Shown: positions 1-8,012, numbered from the stretch's first letter. The stretch: 40,472 bases of DNA from JAWXBM01 sp034440115 (GCA_034440115.1 JAWXBM010000145.1:1-40472), one strand, 5' to 3'. Program-made: numbers and translations. The notes: a model not told the origin generated them from the sequence alone.

Positions 1-108
1 AAATCAGCAATTTCCAGGATTGAAAACCATGCTGAAGATATTCGGCTATCAACCCTGGAGAAATTTGCATCTGTCTTGGGTCGGTCGCTTGAAGTATCAA
101 TCCGGTGA
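1..108 (+). CDS. C-terminal end of an XRE-type helix-turn-helix protein (partial)
   Basis: The window opens inside this reading frame, which stops with TGA at 106-108. The 35 visible residues include SAISRIENH, then RLSTLEKFASVLGRSLEVSI, which is the end of the recognition helix and the last two helices of a lambda-repressor-like (Cro/C1, XRE) DNA-binding domain. Proteins ending directly after this fold are typical of HigA-like antitoxins, so an upstream toxin gene outside the window is possible. The N-terminus is not visible, so partner and regulation cannot be read. Confidence 0.6.
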   Translation, partial: KSAISRIENHAEDIRLSTLEKFASVLGRSLEVSIR

Positions 109-208
109 TACGGCCAGCTAACAAGCGTTAAATACAGACGCCCACTAAGTGGGCACCGGGTGGTCGTTTCATCGTAAGACCCGGTTACACAGGTATCGTT
201 ACCGCACT

Positions 209-682
209 ATGAACATTTTCATCCTGGACCAGAATATTAAAAAGTGCGCGCAATATCATTGCGACCAACACGTGGTGAAAATGATTCTGGAGAGCGTTCA
301 GATGCTATGTGCCGCACTTAATCAAAAAGGCTTTACCACACCCTACAAGTCCACTCATATCAGTCATCCATGCGTGCTTTGGGTAGAGCAGTCATTTGAT
401 AACTTTACCTGGTTAAAAGACCTCGCAATTGCATTGAATGATGAATATAAATTCAGGTTTGAAAAGGACTCGGATCATAAGTCAATACAGGTGCTGAATG
501 CTGTTTCAGACCACTACTATGACCAACGAGGACCGACGGAATTTGCCCAGGCGATGCCAGATCAGTACAAAGTCCCTGCAGATGCAGTCACTGCTTACAG
601 ACAGTTTTATCTGGGTGATAAGATGGGTTTTGCCAGATGGACAAACAGAGACGTACCAGATTGGGCGCACGTTGCCCCTTAA
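209..682 (+). CDS. Pyrimidine-dimer glycosylase-like (Pyr_excise family) small protein
   Basis: A 157-residue protein that begins MNIFILDQNIKKCAQYHCDQ and continues HVVKMILESVQMLCAAL. This N-terminal pattern is that of a family common in phages and bacteria, often annotated as pyrimidine dimer DNA glycosylase (T4 endonuclease V-like), though most members are untested. The C-terminal part has aromatic-rich segments (YRQFYLGDKMGFARW). I chose ATG 209 because family members start at this MNIF motif; the frame is open upstream to 149 but those 20 residues look non-coding. No strong ribosome binding site is visible. A DNA-repair role is a family-level guess; the gene sits among accessory genes. 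Confidence 0.6.
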   Translation: MNIFILDQNIKKCAQYHCDQHVVKMILESVQMLCAALNQKGFTTPYKSTHISHPCVLWVEQSFDNFTWLKDLAIALNDEYKFRFEKDSDHKSIQVLNAVSDHYYDQRGPTEFAQAMPDQYKVPADAVTAYRQFYLGDKMGFARWTNRDVPDWAHVAP

Positions 683-716
683 CTCAAACGTCAGGCGATC
701 AGATTAAAGGAGCCCC

Positions 717-1100
717 ATGAACTACGTTCACATCGTTGCAGTACTCGCAATTTTTCAGTTCTTTTTCTTTGGCATCATGGTGGGTCGTGCCAGAGAAAAA
801 TATGGCGTAAAAGCTCCTGCCACGTCGGGCCATGAAATGTTTGATCGAGCCTTTCGCGTACATATGAATACACTGGAGCAATTAATCGGCTTTTTGCCAG
901 CGCTTCTCATTGCTGGTATGTATTGGCCTAACTTGCCAATTGCTGCAATTGGGGTGGTGTACCTCGTGGGTCGTTTTCTTTATGGGAAATCGTATTCAGA
1001 AGACCCGAGCAAGCGTGGCCCGGGCTTTTTGCTAACCATACTTCCAACGTTCATTCTATTATTAGCAGCATTAACGGGCGCAATTATTCGGCACGCCTGA
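717..1100 (+). CDS. MAPEG-family membrane protein
   Basis: A 127-residue integral membrane protein with four hydrophobic segments, roughly residues 5-25, 52-70, 73-88 and 105-123. It carries the MAPEG signature between helices 1 and 2: R-A-R-E-K-Y-G, then FDRAFRVHMNTLEQL, with the conserved N-x-x-E-Q pattern. MAPEG proteins (membrane-associated proteins in eicosanoid and glutathione metabolism) include microsomal glutathione transferases; bacterial members are mostly uncharacterised. ATG 717 follows a good ribosome binding site, AAAGGAGCCCC. It lies 34 bases after the preceding gene, on the same strand, so co-transcription is possible. Confidence 0.85.
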   Translation: MNYVHIVAVLAIFQFFFFGIMVGRAREKYGVKAPATSGHEMFDRAFRVHMNTLEQLIGFLPALLIAGMYWPNLPIAAIGVVYLVGRFLYGKSYSEDPSKRGPGFLLTILPTFILLLAALTGAIIRHA

Positions 1101-1179
1101 CACTACGTGCAACGCGGATGCTCACTGTATGCGCGCCAATCTGGCAGCAATTTAAGGGAACAATAAGGCGTAATGACAG

Positions 1180-1455
1180 ATGAAATTAATTATTCGTAAT
1201 CTCGCTCGCACGACCACTGAGAAAGAATTGAAAATTCTTTTTGAAGAATATGGCACGGTGCAATCCTGTGATTTGGTTTTGGATAAATACACCAAAGGGT
1301 CAAAAGGTTTTGCTTTTGTGGAAATGCCGAAACCCGGAGAAGCCAAGGCTGCGATGATAAATATGAACAACAAGATGATTGCTGATAACAAGATTCGTGT
1401 AAAAAAAGCTGAAGAAAAAATGCCACCACCGGGCACTGATCCAGAAAGTGACTAG
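1180..1455 (+). CDS. RNA recognition motif (RRM) protein
   Basis: A 91-residue single-domain RNA-binding protein. The two RRM signatures are visible: RNP2 as KLIIRNLA at residues 2-9 and RNP1 as KGFAFVEM near residues 43-50. The rest of the domain follows (EAKAAMINMNNKMIADNKIRVKKA) and a short charged, proline-rich tail, PPPGTDPESD. Small stand-alone RRM proteins of this type occur in cyanobacteria and many proteobacteria and bind single-stranded RNA; their targets are usually unknown. The start at ATG 1180 gives a complete beta strand 1 and matches family length (80-100 residues). An AAGG lies about 10 bases upstream. Confidence 0.9.
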   Translation: MKLIIRNLARTTTEKELKILFEEYGTVQSCDLVLDKYTKGSKGFAFVEMPKPGEAKAAMINMNNKMIADNKIRVKKAEEKMPPPGTDPESD

Positions 1456-1459
1456 CGGC

Positions 1460-1477
1460 CTTGGGCCCGGCCCCAAG
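1460..1477 (+). terminator. Possible weak terminator hairpin after the RRM gene
   Basis: CTTGGG at 1460-1465 pairs with CCCAAG at 1472-1477 across a six-base loop, five bases past the RRM stop codon. There is no T tract, so it may only be an RNA end-stabilising hairpin. It lies between two convergent transcription units. Confidence 0.3.
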
Positions 1478-1515
1478 CCCAACTCTGAACTATTCTGAAG
1501 CGTTGAAGTGGCAGG

Positions 1516-1737
1516 TCAGTCTTCTATGAATCCAAAAACGTCTTCAAGTTGAACTTGTAAACTCTGTGCAATCAGAAAAGCCACCTCCAGTGACGGTGAG
1601 TACTTATTGGCCTCGATGACATTGACGGTTTGTCGTGTGACGCCCACCAGGTCGGCCAACTGCTGTTGGGTCATGCCGCCCGCTTCGGCCCGAAGCTCTT
1701 TAACCCGGTTGGTCATGCTGAGCTTGCGCTTGCCCAT
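1516..1737 (-). CDS. Short XRE-family transcriptional regulator
   Basis: A 73-residue protein that is almost entirely one helix-turn-helix domain: TNRVKELRAE at the N-terminus, then MTQQQLADLVGVTRQTVNVI (helices 2 and 3, with recognition helix TRQTVNVIE), ending VQLEDVFGFIED. This compact form of about 67-73 residues is common next to genes for small membrane proteins, with which it forms a two-gene operon. That is the case here: the gene begins three bases after the stop of the membrane gene. An internal ATG at 1716 gives the more usual family N-terminus (MTNRVKEL), so the start is uncertain. It probably autoregulates the pair; that is inference from the family. Confidence 0.85.
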   Translation of the reverse strand: MGKRKLSMTNRVKELRAEAGGMTQQQLADLVGVTRQTVNVIEANKYSPSLEVAFLIAQSLQVQLEDVFGFIED

Positions 1738-1740
1738 GGC

Positions 1741-2172
1741 TCAGCTACTCCGGCGATACATGATGATCTGCGAGAGGTTTTCAACCATTTGCGCCAATAC
1801 CCAGAAGCCCAGCAGTACATGGGCCATGATGGCGTTACCCTCCGTGACTAAGGCAGCGCAAAGCGAAAAGAACACACCTGTTGCGAGGACAAACGAACCA
1901 TAACGCTCGCCCGTCAATTCGATCAGCCGGTCACGTTCATCGGTCTCGGTGTCTCGATTGAAAATGACAACTGCGAGATGACCCACTATCTGGATGATCA
2001 CCAGCACTGCAGTTGCTCCAATGAACAAACCAGCGTGCACCGGCAATATGTCTTGGGCAGCAGGTATGTGACTTAAAGTCAGGTATGCCGATTGGAAATA
2101 ACCGCCGAACGCTACGAGCAGGCCCACCAACTGAACCCACTGGCTTTTTTCCTGAAAAGTCATTGATGACAT
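1741..2172 (-). CDS. Four-helix membrane protein paired with an XRE regulator (DUF2178-like)
   Basis: A 143-residue membrane protein beginning MSSMTFQEKSQWVQL, with about four hydrophobic segments and a cytoplasmic DERDRLIELTGERYG stretch in the middle; it ends in YRRSS. The FxEK N-terminus, the DERD motif and the YRR end match small membrane proteins (DUF2178-like) found beside short XRE regulators. ATG 2172 is preferred over the longer frame (start 2235) because AAGGA lies seven bases upstream. A second ATG at 2163 is possible. The role is unknown; the linked regulator suggests a self-contained control module. Confidence 0.75.
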   Translation of the reverse strand: MSSMTFQEKSQWVQLVGLLVAFGGYFQSAYLTLSHIPAAQDILPVHAGLFIGATAVLVIIQIVGHLAVVIFNRDTETDERDRLIELTGERYGSFVLATGVFFSLCAALVTEGNAIMAHVLLGFWVLAQMVENLSQIIMYRRSS

Positions 2173-2417
2173 GTTTGATTCCTTAAGCAAGAGTAAAATG
2201 TATGAAAAACCCGACATGTGTATGGTATGCAACACGCCAAGTGGATGTCAAGTAATTCTTACATTGTCGCTTTAGCCAGAGGGGTCTCTCGTGGCTGGAT
2301 TGGAGTAATACACTACACTAGCATGTGACTGCTGCCACGCCATGGGGCGGCTTAACTAATACGTCAAGCAGCCCGGATGTGGAACCTTATCTACACTTCA
2401 CTTGGAGAAGGACTCAA

Positions 2418-2912
2418 ATGAGAACGCATTGGGTGTTTCTGATTGCATTTGCTCTGGTGTTCTATGGTACCGGAGCTGCCTTCATCGAGAGCTTCGTGAA
2501 CTATCCAAGTTGGCATCTGATCGGAAGCGCGGAGTTCACTCAGTTCCACCGGTTCATCTCTCCGAGAATTCTGACCTATCTGGTCGCACCGTTGTTGCTC
2601 GGTACAGGGTTCACGATTCTGCTGCTCTGGTTTCGCCCATCGGCGATACCGAATTGGGCGGTTTGGGTGGCCATAGGTCTGCAGGCTATTGTCGGGGTGT
2701 CTACAGTTAGCATTCAGGTTCCAATCCAGCTTCAGCTCAGCGCAGATGGATTGTCCATCCCATTGATTGAGCGTCTCATTGAGACGAACTTCTGGATTCG
2801 TAGAGTTCCATATGCCGTGTGCGCCGGCTTGTTTATCTGGATGGCGTCCAGGGTCTTGTCGGCAAATGGTAAAAACTCAATGGCGGTAGAGCTGGCACGG
2901 CAAAGAAATTGA
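2418..2912 (+). CDS. Four-helix membrane protein of unknown function
   Basis: A 164-residue protein with hydrophobic segments near residues 5-22, 53-72, 79-98 and 133-150. Between helices 1 and 2 it has ESFVNYPSWHLIG and FTQFHRF, a pattern that recalls small DUF1772-type membrane proteins, but I do not identify it firmly. ATG 2418 follows GGAGAAGG at good spacing, so the longer frame from 2325 is unlikely. It stands alone on the plus strand between a divergent gene pair and a dehydrogenase remnant. No catalytic motif is evident. Confidence 0.65.
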   Translation: MRTHWVFLIAFALVFYGTGAAFIESFVNYPSWHLIGSAEFTQFHRFISPRILTYLVAPLLLGTGFTILLLWFRPSAIPNWAVWVAIGLQAIVGVSTVSIQVPIQLQLSADGLSIPLIERLIETNFWIRRVPYAVCAGLFIWMASRVLSANGKNSMAVELARQRN

Positions 2913-3017
2913 GAAAGACTTATAACGAATCGCTCAACCAGAAGCCCAGGCCGCTATGCATTCCTGGTTTTTTTGCTGGTGCTCGGCGCCAGCCAATTTA
3001 ATCGTTTGCTAGAAAAG

Positions 3018-3140
3018 GCAGGAGTCTTTGTTAACAATGCCGGGATTGCGGTGCTCAACGCGCCCGAGAATATGACCGACGAAGAATGGGATTCGGCAAG
3101 TACTGATGCGAACAAGCATTTTTTTGCCAGCACAAATTTT
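3018..3140 (+). pseudogene. Fragment of a short-chain dehydrogenase/reductase
   Basis: An in-frame stretch reads AGVFVNNAGIAVLNAPENMT followed by DEEWDSAS and FFAS. This is the middle of an SDR enzyme: the NNAG motif of beta strand 4 and the start of helix 4. The cofactor-binding TGxxxGxG part upstream and the YxxxK active site downstream are absent. The sequence differs from the intact SDR encoded on the other strand just downstream, so it is a remnant of a separate gene. It is too short to fold. Confidence 0.45.
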
Positions 3141-3164
3141 CGTCAGTTTAGTGCAGGCAGTTGC

Positions 3165-3983
3165 TTAAGCCTGGTCTGGATTGCCTGTTTTGGAGGCCAA
3201 CTTCAGGATCAGCCCCGGAAAGAAGCGCTTAATCCACAGCGCGTGCATTTCGATGCCGCTGCCGACGGGTATCTCCATTTTGCCCTTGCGGAAGCCTTTC
3301 ATGATGACCTTGGCGCATTCATCCACATCCATGCCCTTGGCAATATTGGAATCGGTGCGATTGAAACGGGTGCCGTCACCATTGAGGGCATTGTCTGAAA
3401 CCTCAGTGCGGATAAAGCCGGGGGTAACGGTAGTGACAAGAATTCCCTGATCGCTGACCTCGGCCCGCAGCGCATCAAAAAAACCCATGACGGCATGCTT
3501 GGCAGCACAGTAACCGGTGCGTTGTGGTGCTCCGACCTTGCCTGCTACGGAAGAAGTCACGGCAATATGCCCGCTGCCTTGGGCAATCATGCCTGGCAGA
3601 ACGGCTTTGGTCAGGGCAATTTGACCAATGATATCCACTTCGAAAATCCTGCGATAAACCGACATGTCGGTATCAATGCACTTGGAGCGTTGTGACAGGC
3701 CGGCGTTGTTGATCAGCATATCGATACGGCCGAAAGTCGCCTTCACCCGCTCTACTGCACCGGGCATGGCAGCCTCATCGGTGACATCCAGCGGCAACAC
3801 CAGAACGTCGTTGTTGCCAGCCTTTGTGCAGCGATCTTTTACGCGCTGCAGCTCACTTTCCCGCCGGGCCGAGAGTACCAACTTCGAACCCGCTTGCGCG
3901 AATTGCAGAGCCAGGGCCTCACCGATACCGGAGGAAGCGCCGGTGATCCAAACAACCTGTCCGGAGAAATCTGCTTTGCTCAT
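3165..3983 (-). CDS. Short-chain dehydrogenase/reductase (SDR family oxidoreductase)
   Basis: A complete 272-residue classical SDR. The nucleotide-binding motif TGASSGIG is at residues 14-21, NNAG at 92-95, the catalytic serine in AVTSS at about 144-145, and Tyr158 with Lys162 in YCAAK. The Arg-rich segment after strand 2 (SARRESEL) suggests a preference for NADPH. The overall pattern, including the hydrophobic C-terminal helix WIKRFFPGLILKLASK, resembles DHRS7-like dehydrogenases with membrane affinity. The substrate cannot be predicted. It starts 30 bases after the rimK stop on the same strand and may be the last gene of that operon. Confidence 0.9.
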   Translation of the reverse strand: MSKADFSGQVVWITGASSGIGEALALQFAQAGSKLVLSARRESELQRVKDRCTKAGNNDVLVLPLDVTDEAAMPGAVERVKATFGRIDMLINNAGLSQRSKCIDTDMSVYRRIFEVDIIGQIALTKAVLPGMIAQGSGHIAVTSSVAGKVGAPQRTGYCAAKHAVMGFFDALRAEVSDQGILVTTVTPGFIRTEVSDNALNGDGTRFNRTDSNIAKGMDVDECAKVIMKGFRKGKMEIPVGSGIEMHALWIKRFFPGLILKLASKTGNPDQA

Positions 3984-4013
3984 GAGTTAAGCAATTATTT
4001 TGACCCCAATTAT

Positions 4014-4919
4014 TTAACCCTTACCACGCGTGCCGGTGCGGCCTTTGCGCGCGTTCTTTTCGATGAACTCGATGATCATGCCGGCCACGTCTTTGCCGGT
4101 GGCTTTCTCAATACCTTCAAGGCCAGGTGAAGAGTTCACTTCCATCACCACCGGGCCGTGGTTGGAGCGCAACATGTCTACGCCGGCCACATTCAACCCC
4201 ATGATCTTGGCTGCACGAACCACGGTTGAGCGCTCTTCCGGCGTGATACGCACCAGTTGCGCAGAACCGCCCCGGTGCAGGTTGGAACGAAATTCGCCGT
4301 CCTTGCCCTGGCGTTTCATGGAAGCCACTACCTTGTCGCCAATTACAAAACAACGGATGTCAGCACCACCGGCTTCTTTGATGAATTCCTGCACCAGAGA
4401 ATTCGCTTTCAAGCCGCGGAATGCCTCGATTACCGAAACGGCGGCACTGCGTGTTTCGGCCAGCACTACGCCCACACCCTGCGTGCCTTCCAGCAACTTG
4501 ATCACAACAGGAGCGTCACCAACCAAAGATAACAGGTGATCAGTGTCATCCGGCGAACTGGCAAAGCCGGTTACCGGCATGCCGATGCCTTTGCGAGCCA
4601 TCAATTGCAATGCGCGCAGCTTGTCGCGTGAGCGGCTGATGGCAACCGATTCGTTGACGCAATAAACCCCCATCATTTCGAATTGCCGCACCACCGCTGT
4701 GCCATAGAAGGTGACCGATGCGCCGATGCGCGGAATCACCGCATCAAAATCATCCAGGCTGTGCCCTTTGTAATGCACCGCCGGACGCATCGAGGCAATG
4801 TTCATATAACAGCGTCGGTGATTGATGACCTTTACCTCATGACCGCGCTTGTGACCGGCTTCAACCAGGCGTTCGGTGGAGTAGAGGTGGGCATTGGCGG
4901 AAAGTACCAGGATTTTCAT
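4014..4919 (-). CDS. rimK: RimK-type alpha-L-glutamate ligase (ATP-grasp)
   Basis: A 301-residue ATP-grasp ligase of the RimK family. E. coli RimK adds glutamates to the C-terminus of ribosomal protein S6 and can make poly-alpha-glutamate. Visible elements are the N-terminal pre-ATP-grasp domain (MKILVLSANAHLYSTERL), Lys141 and the glycine-rich loop EGTQGVG at 144-150, ADIRCFVIG near 186-194, FRSNLHRGG at 210-218, and the metal-binding end MEVNSSPGLEGIEKATG near 259-275. Length matches the family (about 300). It starts 42 bases after the aspartoacylase-like gene and shares its operon with a RimB-like protease, as in known RimK neighbourhoods. The basic tail RKGRTGTRGKG is an extension. Confidence 0.93.
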   Translation of the reverse strand: MKILVLSANAHLYSTERLVEAGHKRGHEVKVINHRRCYMNIASMRPAVHYKGHSLDDFDAVIPRIGASVTFYGTAVVRQFEMMGVYCVNESVAISRSRDKLRALQLMARKGIGMPVTGFASSPDDTDHLLSLVGDAPVVIKLLEGTQGVGVVLAETRSAAVSVIEAFRGLKANSLVQEFIKEAGGADIRCFVIGDKVVASMKRQGKDGEFRSNLHRGGSAQLVRITPEERSTVVRAAKIMGLNVAGVDMLRSNHGPVVMEVNSSPGLEGIEKATGKDVAGMIIEFIEKNARKGRTGTRGKG

Positions 4920-4961
4920 AATGTTTACCGCTGCGTGGAGAATCTCAAGGCTAAAACGGCC

Positions 4962-5993
4962 TTAAGTTCCCGAAGTGAAATTGGGATCGTGATTGGCGGT
5001 GAATTCTTCGACCGCTTCTTCGGTGTCTGAGACACGATCGAAAGTGGCGACATTGAACAGTGCATCGCCTTCAAGCGCAAGCGGCAAATTTGTGCGTCCA
5101 ATGACAATGCCGCTGTGTGTGGCTAATACGTATTCTTGCGTATCACCGAGCGGATCGCTGACTACTGCCAGCCTTTGGCCCTTGGTAATACGCTGCCCGA
5201 GCTCTACCACCGCGCGAACGACGCCGCTGATGGGTGCGCGCACCCAGCGACTGGACTCGGCAATAATGGGTTCAACACGGGCAATTCTTACCGAACCGCT
5301 CTTTAGCATGCCCAACTTACGCATCACGTGCAGAATGCCCCGAATGCCGGCTTTGATACACACCTCGTTGAAACGCAGTGCTTCACCCGCTTCATAGATC
5401 AGCATCGGGATGCCATTCTTGATGGCGCAGGAGCGCAAAGATCCTGGTCGCACCTGGGCATCAAGAATCACAGGGGCACCAAAAGCCAGTGCCAGCCGGG
5501 TTGTTTCTCCATTATCCAGCGTGGCTCTGATCTGTGGCAGGTTTTCGCGATGCAGAGCGCCGGTGTGCAAATCGATTCCGCAATCCGAACGCAATACAAT
5601 CTCGTTGAGAAACTTGTGTGCCAGCCGGCCGGCAACGGAGCCTTTTGGGCTGCCCGGAAAGGAACGATTCAAGTCCCTGCGATCAGGCAGATAGCGGTTA
5701 TGGTCGAGAAAGCCGTGAACGTTTACGACTGGAACAGCTAATAAAGTGCCGCGCAGGCGGGCGAGATGCTTGAGCGACAGGAGGCGGCGAATAATTTCCA
5801 CACCATTGATTTCATCGCCATGCACGGCGGCAGAAATAAACAGTGTCGGGCCCGCTTGCTTGCCATTTACTACCTGCACCGGCATTTTTAAGGAGTCGTG
5901 CGTGTAAAGCCTGGCTATGGGCAAGTCTATAATGGCACGTGTTCCCGGCGCGACGACTGTTCCGCCGATCTCAAAGGGTTTTCCGCGGGTCAT
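4962..5993 (-). CDS. Succinylglutamate desuccinylase/aspartoacylase-family zinc hydrolase
   Basis: A 343-residue M14-like zinc hydrolase. The metal ligands are visible as His58 and Glu61 in AAVHGDEINGVE and His143 in GIDLHTGA; the substrate-binding DLNRSFPG is at 107-114. A C-terminal beta-rich domain (about 255-343) has the RAVVELGQRITKGQRLAVV hinge seen in this family. Relatives remove an N-acyl group from an amino acid or split amide-linked glutamate. The start overlaps the previous gene's stop in an ATGA, which implies translational coupling. Next to RimK it may trim or recycle glutamate tails; that role is inference from gene context. Confidence 0.88.
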   Translation of the reverse strand: MTRGKPFEIGGTVVAPGTRAIIDLPIARLYTHDSLKMPVQVVNGKQAGPTLFISAAVHGDEINGVEIIRRLLSLKHLARLRGTLLAVPVVNVHGFLDHNRYLPDRRDLNRSFPGSPKGSVAGRLAHKFLNEIVLRSDCGIDLHTGALHRENLPQIRATLDNGETTRLALAFGAPVILDAQVRPGSLRSCAIKNGIPMLIYEAGEALRFNEVCIKAGIRGILHVMRKLGMLKSGSVRIARVEPIIAESSRWVRAPISGVVRAVVELGQRITKGQRLAVVSDPLGDTQEYVLATHSGIVIGRTNLPLALEGDALFNVATFDRVSDTEEAVEEFTANHDPNFTSGT

Positions 5994-6526
5994 ACCTTTT
6001 CCTTTTGGATGACGGATTTTTTCTTTTTCAGGCGAGGGCGTTTACCGGAAAGATAGGACCTTTCAGGATTTACCAGCGCGTGACCGCGTAAAGCGGTGCG
6101 ACCCAGTAGCATGCGAAAGCGCATGGTGTCACGGGAAGTTAATGTGATCTCGACGTCCCAGGTCCGGCAGCCCAGGGTAATGGGCGTAACAATCACCGGC
6201 CGGCTTTCCCGGTGTCCGCCGGAGTCAGTCACCTGGCGCTCTTCCAGCAACCTGGCTTCACAAATAATCTCTTTCTCCAGATCGTATTGCTCGGGATGCA
6301 GCCAGAAGCGCACCCAATTTTCGCCCTCACGATCGAACAGTTCGGTTTTGAAGGCGTGCAGCGCCGAGGTCCGGGCGCCGGTATCTACCTTGGCCTTGAT
6401 CCTGGGTATGCCCAGGCCTGGCAGTGCCAGCCATTCCCTCCAGCCGACCACTACGCCATCGTGCCCAGCCTTTTCGGCTAAGTCTTCGGCCGCTTTTTTG
6501 GTCACTTTGTTTTCATTGTTACTCAT
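5990..6526 (-). CDS. RimB-like retropepsin protease (ATP-dependent zinc protease family)
   Basis: A 178-residue protein with the aspartic protease-like motif KVDTGARTSALHA (Asp48-Thr49-Gly50), followed by the family pattern VIVTPITLGCRTWDVEITLT and RMLLGRTAL. This family is often labelled ATP-dependent zinc protease, but its fold and DTG motif are retropepsin-like; Pseudomonas RimB, a partner of RimK, belongs here. I chose ATG 6526 because it forms an ATGA overlap with the upstream stop (6523-6525). Its own stop overlaps the next start the same way. The C-terminus is very lysine-rich (GKRPRLKKKKS). It probably processes RimK products, by family analogy. Confidence 0.88.
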   Translation of the reverse strand: MSNNENKVTKKAAEDLAEKAGHDGVVVGWREWLALPGLGIPRIKAKVDTGARTSALHAFKTELFDREGENWVRFWLHPEQYDLEKEIICEARLLEERQVTDSGGHRESRPVIVTPITLGCRTWDVEITLTSRDTMRFRMLLGRTALRGHALVNPERSYLSGKRPRLKKKKSVIQKEKV

Positions 6527-7521
6527 AACCACTTCTTCCAGCGGAACAGCAACATGATGCCGCCGCCTAATCCAGTCATCATTATTACCAGCCACATAAA
6601 GGCCATGGGGTTTTCCAAACCAGGTAAGCCGGCGACATTCATGCCAAACACGCCAGTGAGGAACGTCAGCGGCAGGAATACAGCTGAAACCATGGCCAGC
6701 AAATACATCTTGGAATTCTGCTTATGCGCCAGGCTGCTGAGCAATTCTTCCTGGGCTACCATGGCGCGTTCACGAGCCAGGTCCAGCTCTTCCAGGAACA
6801 GGGTCATGCGGTTGGTTTCTTCCGACAATGCAACCAATTCGTCTTCGGAAAAAATCGAATGCTGCATGCGTGACAAGCGATCCAGTGCATCCCTTTGCGG
6901 CCCCAGGTAGCGCCGGATTTGCGCGGTTTTGCGCCGCAGCTGGGCAAACTCACTGCGTTTGCCAGCATTTGGGCTGTCGGCAATAGAGCCCTCCGCATCT
7001 TCAATGGCTCCATCCAGGCGATCAACCACGTCGGCAATGCGTTCACCCAGATTCCAGGCCAGTTCAGCGATGAAATTACCCGGGCTGCGCGGCCCGGTGC
7101 CCTGGGCCAATTCCTGCTGAAGTTTTTGTACTGACATTAAGCGCCGGCGTCGGGTAGTGATGATGCGATTCGGTTCCAGCCAGACGCGAATGGAAACCAT
7201 GTCTTCGACCTGCGAGCCGGGGTTAAGGTTGATGCCCCGAAGTATGGCCAGCACCCCATCCGCTGTTTGCAGGGCACGTGGCCGTATGTCGTCATCCAGC
7301 ATGGCATCCAGCATTGTGATGGCAATTCCACTGTTGTTCTGCAGCCAATTTTTGCCTGAAGGTTTGGTGAAATCGATGTGGATCCAGCGCAAGCCGTCTG
7401 CCGCTACGGGCTTGCCCAGATCATCCATTTGCAAAGCCTGCCCGCGACCCTTGCGGTCCAGATCGTAAGCGCAGATCAGACCGTCTTGCTCATTCCAGCC
7501 AGTGGTTTCGTTCGTACCCAT
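6523..7521 (-). CDS. zntB: ZntB-like CorA-family metal ion transporter
   Basis: A 332-residue CorA/ZntB-family channel. The N-terminal cytoplasmic domain (LICAYDLDRKGRGQAL, RWIHIDFT) is of the ZntB kind. A long helix follows (about 150-265), then TM1 ending in the signature GVFGMN (Gly-Met-Asn near 293-295) and TM2 WLVIMMTGLGGGIMLLF, with the basic end RWKKWL. Family members form pentamers in the inner membrane and move Zn2+ or Mg2+. ATG 7521 follows GGAAAGG at good spacing; a GTG two codons earlier is the alternative. It is the first gene of the RimK operon and its TGA overlaps the next ATG. Why a metal transporter heads this operon is unclear; the zinc hydrolase downstream is one possible link. 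Confidence 0.88.
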   Translation of the reverse strand: MGTNETTGWNEQDGLICAYDLDRKGRGQALQMDDLGKPVAADGLRWIHIDFTKPSGKNWLQNNSGIAITMLDAMLDDDIRPRALQTADGVLAILRGINLNPGSQVEDMVSIRVWLEPNRIITTRRRRLMSVQKLQQELAQGTGPRSPGNFIAELAWNLGERIADVVDRLDGAIEDAEGSIADSPNAGKRSEFAQLRRKTAQIRRYLGPQRDALDRLSRMQHSIFSEDELVALSEETNRMTLFLEELDLARERAMVAQEELLSSLAHKQNSKMYLLAMVSAVFLPLTFLTGVFGMNVAGLPGLENPMAFMWLVIMMTGLGGGIMLLFRWKKWL

Positions 7522-7623
7522 GCTCACCTTTCCAGACAGCTTGCCACAACATGGTTATCATACCGGAGCAGCAGCGAATGTATCGGAGCCTTGATTTTGC
7601 CCAGCCAATCTTTTACCAAACCC

Positions 7624-7998
7624 ATGGACGTGCTGAACGCCTGGATTGATGCCGTCAACCAGCGTGAAATTGACACCATCGTGGCTATGTATTCTGCCGA
7701 TCACGTGTTATTGCCAACCTTTTCACCGCACATGCTTCGCGATGACGCCAGCACGCGGCAATATTTTGAGCAGTTGGCTTCGCGTCAGGGTTTGTTCGTG
7801 AGAGTCCATCAACGCACGCTGACCGAGCAGGTATTGAACGAACACAGCACTGTGCTATGCGGTATTTATACCTGGAGTTTTGAGGTTGATGATGAACTGC
7901 TGTCGTTTGCTTCGCGCTTCAGCTTTATTGTTGATCTGTCGGAAGACCAGCCCATTCGGCATCACCATTCATCGCAGATACCGCGCACATTGAATTAA
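7624..7998 (+). CDS. NTF2-like (SnoaL/DUF4440-type) small protein
   Basis: A 124-residue protein with the NTF2-like fold pattern: N-terminal helix DVLNAWIDAVNQREIDTIVA, then MYSADHVLLPTFSPHMLRD, a second helix DASTRQYFEQLAS, and a C-terminal beta sheet (CGIYTWSFEVDDELLSFASR, FSFIVD). This is the SgcJ/CaMKII-association-domain-like group, some of which are small enzymes and some ligand binders. ATG 7624 gives the standard N-terminus; the frame is open further upstream but that part overlaps the divergent zntB promoter region. No catalytic assignment is possible. It is transcribed alone and converges on the S9 peptidase gene. Confidence 0.75.
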   Translation: MDVLNAWIDAVNQREIDTIVAMYSADHVLLPTFSPHMLRDDASTRQYFEQLASRQGLFVRVHQRTLTEQVLNEHSTVLCGIYTWSFEVDDELLSFASRFSFIVDLSEDQPIRHHHSSQIPRTLN

Positions 7999-8012
7999 CC
8001 TATTGGGTGGGT

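Noticed and set aside
2973..3398. 141-codon frame read as one SDR gene
   Set aside because: Only the first 50 codons or so resemble an SDR; the rest is antisense to the intact SDR gene.
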